A DNA stretch of 9,187 nt from Gemmatimonadota bacterium (lineage in GTDB: Bacteria; Latescibacterota; UBA2968; UBA8231), in contig JAPOYQ010000153.1 of assembly GCA_026706505.1 (NCBI GenBank), positions 1 to 9,187 of the forward strand. The letters run 5' to 3'. Positions 4,794 through 9,187 of the stretch are shown in pieces. The notes under the pieces were generated by a model. It had not been told where the DNA came from and ran no database searches. It saw only the letters and a list, made by a program, of their open reading frames with translations. The translations under genes were made by a program, and so were the position numbers. Position 1 is the first letter of the stretch; each line of letters starts with the position of its first letter.

Positions 4794-6425
4794 CTCGGCG
4801 GGCAGGTCGTCCATACAGCCCATCGCACTGTAGAACTGAGCGTCGTAGTCGCGGGTCTTGATCACCACCGGCATGGGCACGGCGTGGCCGATGATCAACG
4901 CCTGCTGCTTGGAGTCGAGGCTGGCTAGCACGCTGCGCAGCCCTTCAGTGCCGCTGACGCCGGTGAGTACGGCTTGGATGTCCTTCTCGTCGTTGAGTAG
5001 AGCTGTGATGCGCGTGCCGATCTGCGAGAGCACCTCGTCATCAATGCTCGACGGCCGCTGATCGACGACTAGCAGCGAGACATAGTACTTGCGCATCTCG
5101 CGGGCAATGGTGCCGAAGATGGTCTGCTTAGCCGCCATGGGGTTGAGGAATTTGTGCGCCTCCTCAATGGTGATCATGAGCTGACGCGGCTGATCTTCGG
5201 GGCGCTGGGTGGCGTAGAAGCGCTCGCTCTTTTTGACGTACATTTCGTGGATGCGCCGCGCGATAATGTTGGCCACCAGCAAATAGCACAACATACTCGT
5301 CTGCTGCCCAAACTCCAGCACCACGTTGATCCCCTTGTCGAGGTATTCCATGATGCGGTCCACCACGTCGCCGTCCCGTAGCTTGGATACCATAAAGGGA
5401 AAGTTTTCCAGCCGTTTGAGCTTGCGATGCAGAGCGACTAAAGACCCGGCGTGCGCGCCGATCTCGCGGGCAAATTCCTCCACATCCGGGCCTTCTAGCT
5501 TCAAGAGCGTGCTCAGCCAGCGCTCCTTGTAAATCGCGTACACTAAGTAAGCCGACTCCACGGCCGTGGGGTTGAGCTTCAACTCATCCTGCAGCGGGGC
5601 AATGTCTTCGACGGTGATCTGGTCGTAGGAGATATAGACCTCGTGATCCGGCTGCACGCCGCGGGCGCGGGTCGATTGCGGGTCTAAGGAAAAGATCGCC
5701 ACCCGCTCACCGAAAAGCTGCTTGAGACCCTTGACGAAGGTCGTGGTGGAGCCGTTTTCCTTCATGGCCTTGAACCCGTACTCGTTGTGCATGTCAAAGA
5801 TTAGGTTGACGGCCTTGTCGTAGTGAATCAGCCCGCACAGCGCCAGCCGGGTCAGGAAGGACTTGCCCGTACCCGTCTTGCCGAAGATGCCGTTGGAGCG
5901 CTCGGCAAAGCGGATCATATCGAGGCAGACCTGCGTGTCCATGTCGAGCGGATTGCCGATGCTGAAGTAGCGACCCTCGGCGTCGCCCTCGCAGCCGAAA
6001 ATCTTGGCCACGTCGTCGGCCATGGCCTCTTGGACTTCGGAAAAGTGGCTCGGAATGGCCTTGACCGGACGCGGGCCTTCGTCGGCCGCCGCGTCCTTGG
6101 GCATCATCAGCATGGGCCGCAGCGAGACGATGTTGTACGTGCTGGTGCCGGCGAGCACTTGGCGCAACAGCGCGTCTTCTTGGCCCGGCGGATGTAGGAG
6201 AATTTCTTGGTTGTTGGCGTCGAGGCGCATGTCGGTGACCATAGAGAAGAAGTCGTTTTTGTCGCCCTCGATGACCACGAACTTGCCGGCCTTCATGTCC
6301 TCGACGTTCTGCTCGGGGTCCAGCTTCATCTCCAGCCCCTCGACCAGCGAGCCTTTGGTAATCACCCCGATCTGCTTCCCGCGACCGGCTGCGGCTGGCA
6401 CTCCGTTGTGCGCGTATTTTGCCAT
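4743..6425 (-). CDS. herA: HerA-like DNA-translocating ATPase/helicase
   Basis: 560 residues, normal for HerA. The N-terminal part (about 15-110, with GKFVVIEGDKNDFFSMVTDM) fits the HAS barrel. The RecA-like core follows: Walker A GKTGTGKS (182-189), the HerA motif LIFDMHNEYG (208-217), Walker B LMITIEEAHKF (416-426) with E421/E422 as catalytic candidates, then AREMRKY (441-447) and VDQRPSSID (454-462), the arginine-finger and sensor region of HerA/FtsK-type motors. HerA hexamers pump DNA and work with NurA in end resection. The ATG at 6425 gives MAKYAHNG and lies 2 nt after the stop of the preceding gene. A TTG at 6431, overlapping that stop by 4 nt, is an alternative with closer spacing to GGGTGG. 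It is the last gene of the operon and ends convergent to the island. Its final 20 codons are repeated at 3314-3373. Confidence 0.95.
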   Translation of the reverse strand: MAKYAHNGVPAAAGRGKQIGVITKGSLVEGLEMKLDPEQNVEDMKAGKFVVIEGDKNDFFSMVTDMRLDANNQEILLHPPGQEDALLRQVLAGTSTYNIVSLRPMLMMPKDAAADEGPRPVKAIPSHFSEVQEAMADDVAKIFGCEGDAEGRYFSIGNPLDMDTQVCLDMIRFAERSNGIFGKTGTGKSFLTRLALCGLIHYDKAVNLIFDMHNEYGFKAMKENGSTTTFVKGLKQLFGERVAIFSLDPQSTRARGVQPDHEVYISYDQITVEDIAPLQDELKLNPTAVESAYLVYAIYKERWLSTLLKLEGPDVEEFAREIGAHAGSLVALHRKLKRLENFPFMVSKLRDGDVVDRIMEYLDKGINVVLEFGQQTSMLCYLLVANIIARRIHEMYVKKSERFYATQRPEDQPRQLMITIEEAHKFLNPMAAKQTIFGTIAREMRKYYVSLLVVDQRPSSIDDEVLSQIGTRITALLNDEKDIQAVLTGVSGTEGLRSVLASLDSKQQALIIGHAVPMPVVIKTRDYDAQFYSAMGCMDDLPAEERREKVERDVAALFGE

Positions 6426-6427
6426 CG

Positions 6428-7084
6428 TCAATTGACCACCCGTCGGATAATCGAGCTAAGCCGATCATAGTCGTCGCTGAGAAGCCGCGACAGTTCCTTG
6501 CCCATTTGTACCAAATAGGACGGCGCGTGCGCGTGGGCGCGCACCGTGTGGCGCAACACGGCGATCACCAGCTCGTCAGTGGGTATTTTGGACGTGTTGA
6601 GAATGCTGCGCAGATAGTCGTCGGTGCGCGTGAAGGACCGCACTTGCTCGTCTGAACACAAGTACACAAAGCTGTGGATGCGTGCCGGCTGCGGCGGCAG
6701 GATCTGCACGGACTCGTCGCCATCCAAGTAGCCGATGACGAGGGCTTGGAACTCCGTGCGCAGCAGTTCGAAAATTTGCGGCTGTTCTAGGCGCAGTTCC
6801 TCTTCGGTCTTGCCATAAGCCGTGGGCCGGCGGTTTGGCTCGATGGAGTGCGTGAAAACGTTGAATACAATGCCGACCACCGGCATATCGGCTTCCACGC
6901 GGACGAACTGACCAAAGGAGGGCGCGCCGTGCAGCTCGCGCGCTTGGGCGATCAACTCGGTGGTGCTGCTCTCGACCACTTCGCCCACGTGAGTCCGCTC
7001 GTCCTCAGTGTCGTCGGGCAACGGCAGAGCCTCAGACCGAAAGCGGCTCAGCGGGCTTTGCTCGCGCTCTTTGATAGTCTCCAC
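6428..7084 (-). CDS. HAS-barrel-like protein of the HerA-NurA operon
   Basis: 218 residues, starting with GTG at 7084, which has GGGGAGG 6 nt upstream (12 nt after the nurA stop). Residues about 32-78 (VGEVVESSTTELIAQ, then FGQFVRVEADMPVVGIVFNV) resemble the small barrel found at the HerA N-terminus (HAS barrel: a GEV strand, then GxFV, then a GIV strand). The middle (QALVIGYLDG, then ILPPQPARIHSFVYLCSDEQ) continues the beta pattern, and the C-terminal 60 residues are helical and basic (VLRHTVRAHAHA, LSRLLSDDYDRLSSIIRRVV). No catalytic motif is seen. Its position between nurA and herA suggests an adaptor or regulator of the complex; that is inference. It could instead be a lineage-specific protein with only superficial barrel likeness. 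Confidence 0.8.
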   Translation of the reverse strand: METIKEREQSPLSRFRSEALPLPDDTEDERTHVGEVVESSTTELIAQARELHGAPSFGQFVRVEADMPVVGIVFNVFTHSIEPNRRPTAYGKTEEELRLEQPQIFELLRTEFQALVIGYLDGDESVQILPPQPARIHSFVYLCSDEQVRSFTRTDDYLRSILNTSKIPTDELVIAVLRHTVRAHAHAPSYLVQMGKELSRLLSDDYDRLSSIIRRVVN

Positions 7085-7096
7085 GATGGGCCTCCC

Positions 7097-8383
7097 CTAA
7101 ATGCCGGTGTAGCGCTTCTTGAAACTCTTCGTCGACAAGTGGGTTTGCAGGTCGTTTTTGACAAAGGTATCGCGCAAAAAGCGATAGAATGTCTCGCGAT
7201 CCGCACTGCGCACCACGGCGCGCTCGTGCGCCTCAGCCAAGGCGACCGGATAGCCCTGGCCTTTTTCGGCCTGGTCGTATAAACAGGCGTGAACCAAGTC
7301 GAGCAACTCGCGATCAGTCGCCACCCATTCCGGGACTTCGACCCGGCCGATCTCCGTTCCCACGTGCAGGTAAAAGTAGTAGATGTGATGCGGTCCGTAT
7401 TCGGCGAGGATTTTGGATGCGCTGCGGTAGAGCGGCGTGCGCTGCCCAAGGCGCAGTACGCGCCTCACCAAGACCGCGTCGCTCAGTCCTTCAATTGGGC
7501 TACAGGGCAAGCCGCGTCCCTGCCACAAATCCCCGTTCAGCGCGTCGATTTCTTCGCGGCTGAAGTGGAGTTGATTTTCTTCCTGATAAGGGCAGCGGTC
7601 GCAGTCGGCCGCGGCAAGCGGGCACAGGCCCAGCTTGAGGGCGTTGATCAATTCTTGGCTCCCCGGCTGGCTAATGTACCCAGCCACCGGCACCCGCGCT
7701 TCGCGCAACTCGTCCATCGCCGCTATGGTGGCCTCTAGGTGCGCGGCGCGGAAGTCCTGCGGCTTGCCCTCCAAGTTCCACAGAATCAGCGTGCCGTCGG
7801 AAAGCGCCAGCGTCCGGTGTCCCTCGGCGTGGGCTGCCAACGCCAAATCGGCCAACTCAGTAAACTCCATGAGGCCGCGCTTGAAGCCGACGAGTTCGCG
7901 ATTGACGAAGACCCGCGCCCCACCCCATTCCTCGTAGATTTCCTCCTCTCGGTAGTAGAGCCGCGGCTTGCTGCTCATCAGCGGCTTCTCGCCCGTGCCG
8001 TAGTGCAGCAGGATGTAGCCGATATTGATCAGAAAACAGGCCGAGATTTCGTGGCGGTCGGGAAAAATTTGCGAGCCGTCCGTGGCGGCGATGCTGATGG
8101 TGCTCGGGCGGGAGGGCGCGTCGACCCCGCCGCCGAGGCCTTCGCCCAAACCGGGCAACAGCCAAGAGGTGCGGCTGTCGCCGATCTTGCGGGCCAAGCG
8201 CTCCCAGTCGGGCAGCCAGCGCTGGTACTCGGCCAAAGCCAATTCGAGCTTGGCGCGAAAGTCCTCTTGGACGCGGCGCTCGTCGGCCACCATGCCGTCT
8301 ATTTGGGTCTTTACTGAATACAGATCCAACATGGCATTAGCCTTGCGGGCAACCTTGGACCGGCCCCGTCGCGATGCGCGCAT
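7097..8383 (-). CDS. nurA: NurA-family DNA repair nuclease
   Basis: 428 residues. The NurA core is visible: TDGSQIFPD (101-109) with D102 as a metal-binding candidate, a second acidic motif LALSDGTLILW (192-202) with D196, and conserved C-terminal blocks HHIYYFYLHVG, RVEVPEW and GYPVALAEAHERA. NurA is a manganese-dependent nuclease, 5'-to-3' on DNA ends, that docks on HerA. Four cysteines (C254, C261, C264, C294) lie in an insertion between the core motifs, in the order CPLAAADCDRC and then LPCSP. The start at 8383 directly follows the TAA of the preceding gene and has GGAAGAGG 8 nt upstream. It gives a basic leader (MRASRRGRSKVARKANA). An in-frame ATG at 8332 gives MLDLYSV, a more usual NurA beginning, and is a serious alternative. 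Confidence 0.92.
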   Translation of the reverse strand: MRASRRGRSKVARKANAMLDLYSVKTQIDGMVADERRVQEDFRAKLELALAEYQRWLPDWERLARKIGDSRTSWLLPGLGEGLGGGVDAPSRPSTISIAATDGSQIFPDRHEISACFLINIGYILLHYGTGEKPLMSSKPRLYYREEEIYEEWGGARVFVNRELVGFKRGLMEFTELADLALAAHAEGHRTLALSDGTLILWNLEGKPQDFRAAHLEATIAAMDELREARVPVAGYISQPGSQELINALKLGLCPLAAADCDRCPYQEENQLHFSREEIDALNGDLWQGRGLPCSPIEGLSDAVLVRRVLRLGQRTPLYRSASKILAEYGPHHIYYFYLHVGTEIGRVEVPEWVATDRELLDLVHACLYDQAEKGQGYPVALAEAHERAVVRSADRETFYRFLRDTFVKNDLQTHLSTKSFKKRYTGI

Positions 8384-9055
8384 TTATTCGGCCTCTTCCC
8401 ACGTTTCGCCCCCATCAATCGAAAAGCGCGTGTGCTGCCGCCACGCCGCCCAATCTTCGCCAGCGCTAGCCAAGTCGGCAGCCGCAGTCGCGGCGACGTA
8501 CTGGCCCACCTCGCCGCTGCCGTCGGGCCGATTGGTCTCAATGCGGATTTCGCTGAATTCGACGCGGCCCTGCAACAGCTCGGCCGCGCCGCGCTGCACG
8601 GCAAATGCGCGCCGCTCCCAAGCCTCGCGCTCGATGTCGCGGACGCGAAACCGCAGCCACAGCCGGCCGACATCCTCGTCCAGCCCAACCCCGTAAAACA
8701 CCCCATAGCGGTCGTTGACTAGCTCTTTGATTCGAGGGCGTTCGTCTTGGAGCGGTGGGATCGGCTCCTCCTCCAGCCCGTCGCGGTCCTCCTCGGAGAC
8801 ATAGCCTTCCAAGGAAGGCCCCCAGACCCAGCCTTCGACGCGGAAACGCACCCATCGGCCCTCCTCGCCGATGGACTCGATCTCCGTGCCAGCCAGCAAG
8901 GTGCCCAGCTTGGTGCCGTTGGGCGCATCGCGAAAGTTTTCCACGCTGGCCTCGACGACGAAGGTGTGGTCGCTACGCCGCTTAGCCGCCACACCCCCCA
9001 AGGCCAAGGCGGCGACTAAGGCCGCTGCTAGGGAGTATTTAGACAATCGAGACAT
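8384..9055 (-). CDS. Exported SH3-domain protein
   Basis: 223 residues from the ATG at 9055. Residues 1-24 form a signal peptide or signal anchor (MSRLSKYS, then AAALVAALALGGVAA before KRR). Residues about 33-85 match a bacterial SH3 (SH3b) fold: VENFRDAPNGTKLGTLLAGT, then GRWVRFRVEGWVWGPSLEGYV. The rest is charged, without cysteines, and ends in DGGETWEEAE. No catalytic domain is seen. The start is chosen because it begins the signal peptide; a longer open frame to 9166 would run antiparallel to sense inside the upstream gene in another frame. Its start overlaps the 3' end of the winged-helix gene by 17 nt and its stop touches the nurA start, so it is in the same operon. An extracytoplasmic protein among DNA-repair genes is unexpected. 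Confidence 0.88.
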   Translation of the reverse strand: MSRLSKYSLAAALVAALALGGVAAKRRSDHTFVVEASVENFRDAPNGTKLGTLLAGTEIESIGEEGRWVRFRVEGWVWGPSLEGYVSEEDRDGLEEEPIPPLQDERPRIKELVNDRYGVFYGVGLDEDVGRLWLRFRVRDIEREAWERRAFAVQRGAAELLQGRVEFSEIRIETNRPDGSGEVGQYVAATAAADLASAGEDWAAWRQHTRFSIDGGETWEEAE

Positions 9056-9187
9056 AGTAGAATTGCCGTCCGCCCCCGACGACCGACCCATCGCGCAGGC
9101 GGCACACCAACCCGAGACGTTGCAAGGCGTTGAGGCGGTTGCAGACGATGTTGATGTTTTTGCCAAGCGCGTCGGAAATCTCGGCCG
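9039..9187 (-). CDS. Winged-helix DNA-binding protein, C-terminal part (continues outside window)
   Basis: On the minus strand the frame from 9185 to the TAA at 9041-9039 is open for 48 codons and enters from the right edge. It reads AEISDALGKNINIVCNRLNA, then LQRLGLVCRLRDGS, then GGGRQFYYVSIV. That is the pattern of a helix-turn-helix recognition helix (SDALGKNINIVCNRLNALQRLGLV) followed by a beta wing (CRLRDGSVVGGGRQFYYV), as in ArsR/MarR-like winged helices. It overlaps the start of the SH3 gene by 17 nt, which suggests translational coupling. It could be the operon's own regulator or a DNA-binding part of the repair machine. Only the C-terminus is visible, so the full size and family are unknown. 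Confidence 0.7.
   Translation of the reverse strand, partial: AEISDALGKNINIVCNRLNALQRLGLVCRLRDGSVVGGGRQFYYVSIV

Noticed and set aside
5823..6470. Plus-strand open frames opposite herA and the HAS-barrel gene
   Set aside because: They are low-complexity shadows of GC-rich coding DNA, lack ribosome binding sites and family-like motifs, and lie opposite well-supported genes.
7739..8696. Long plus-strand frames opposite nurA and the SH3 gene
   Set aside because: The composition is arginine, alanine and serine rich without motifs, and the opposite strand encodes clear NurA and SH3 signatures.
9056..9166. Extending the SH3 protein upstream to 9166
   Set aside because: The extra residues look like an out-of-frame reading of the winged-helix gene, and the signal peptide starts at 9055.

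Overview
This window looks like chromosomal DNA of a GC-rich, double-membraned (Gram-negative type) bacterium. A TolC-type outer-membrane protein points to an outer membrane, and a very good sigma-54 promoter points to a lineage with RpoN. The phylum cannot be settled from the sequence. No tRNA, rRNA, CRISPR array, transposase or integrase was seen.

Layout. (1) Positions 1-2838, plus strand: the tail of a tightly packed export-type operon. It holds the 3' part of a membrane-anchored NEW3-domain protein, a TolC-family outer-membrane channel (ATGA overlap) and an ABC-transporter ATPase. The permease is not in the window and presumably lies upstream. (2) 3053-3307, plus: a small tail-anchored coiled-coil protein. 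(3) 3314 to about 4736: an island that appears to have been inserted between the small coiled-coil gene and the convergent herA gene. It is bounded by 90-bp direct repeats (83/90 identical, offset exactly 1429 bp). Each repeat contains the 3' end of the small gene facing the 3' end of herA. The left side therefore keeps an intact small gene plus a herA 3' remnant, and the right side keeps a small-gene 3' remnant plus intact herA. The island holds two tandem TGT-N10-ACA dyads, an AT-rich linker, a near-consensus sigma-54 -24/-12 promoter, a strong ribosome binding site and one gene for an exported protein of unknown family, closed by a strong intrinsic terminator. (4) 9187-4743, minus: a compact operon, in transcription order winged-helix protein (partial), exported SH3-domain protein, NurA nuclease, HAS-barrel-like protein, HerA ATPase.

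How the parts fit. HerA (hexameric DNA-translocating ATPase) and NurA (nuclease) form a DNA end-processing machine. The small protein between them is probably an accessory or adaptor with a HerA-type barrel, judged from its position and sequence character. The NEW3/TolC/ATPase genes suggest ABC-driven export across both membranes. The most interesting part is the island: a compact sigma-54 and enhancer-type cassette for one unknown secreted protein, at a locus whose repeats record how it was inserted.
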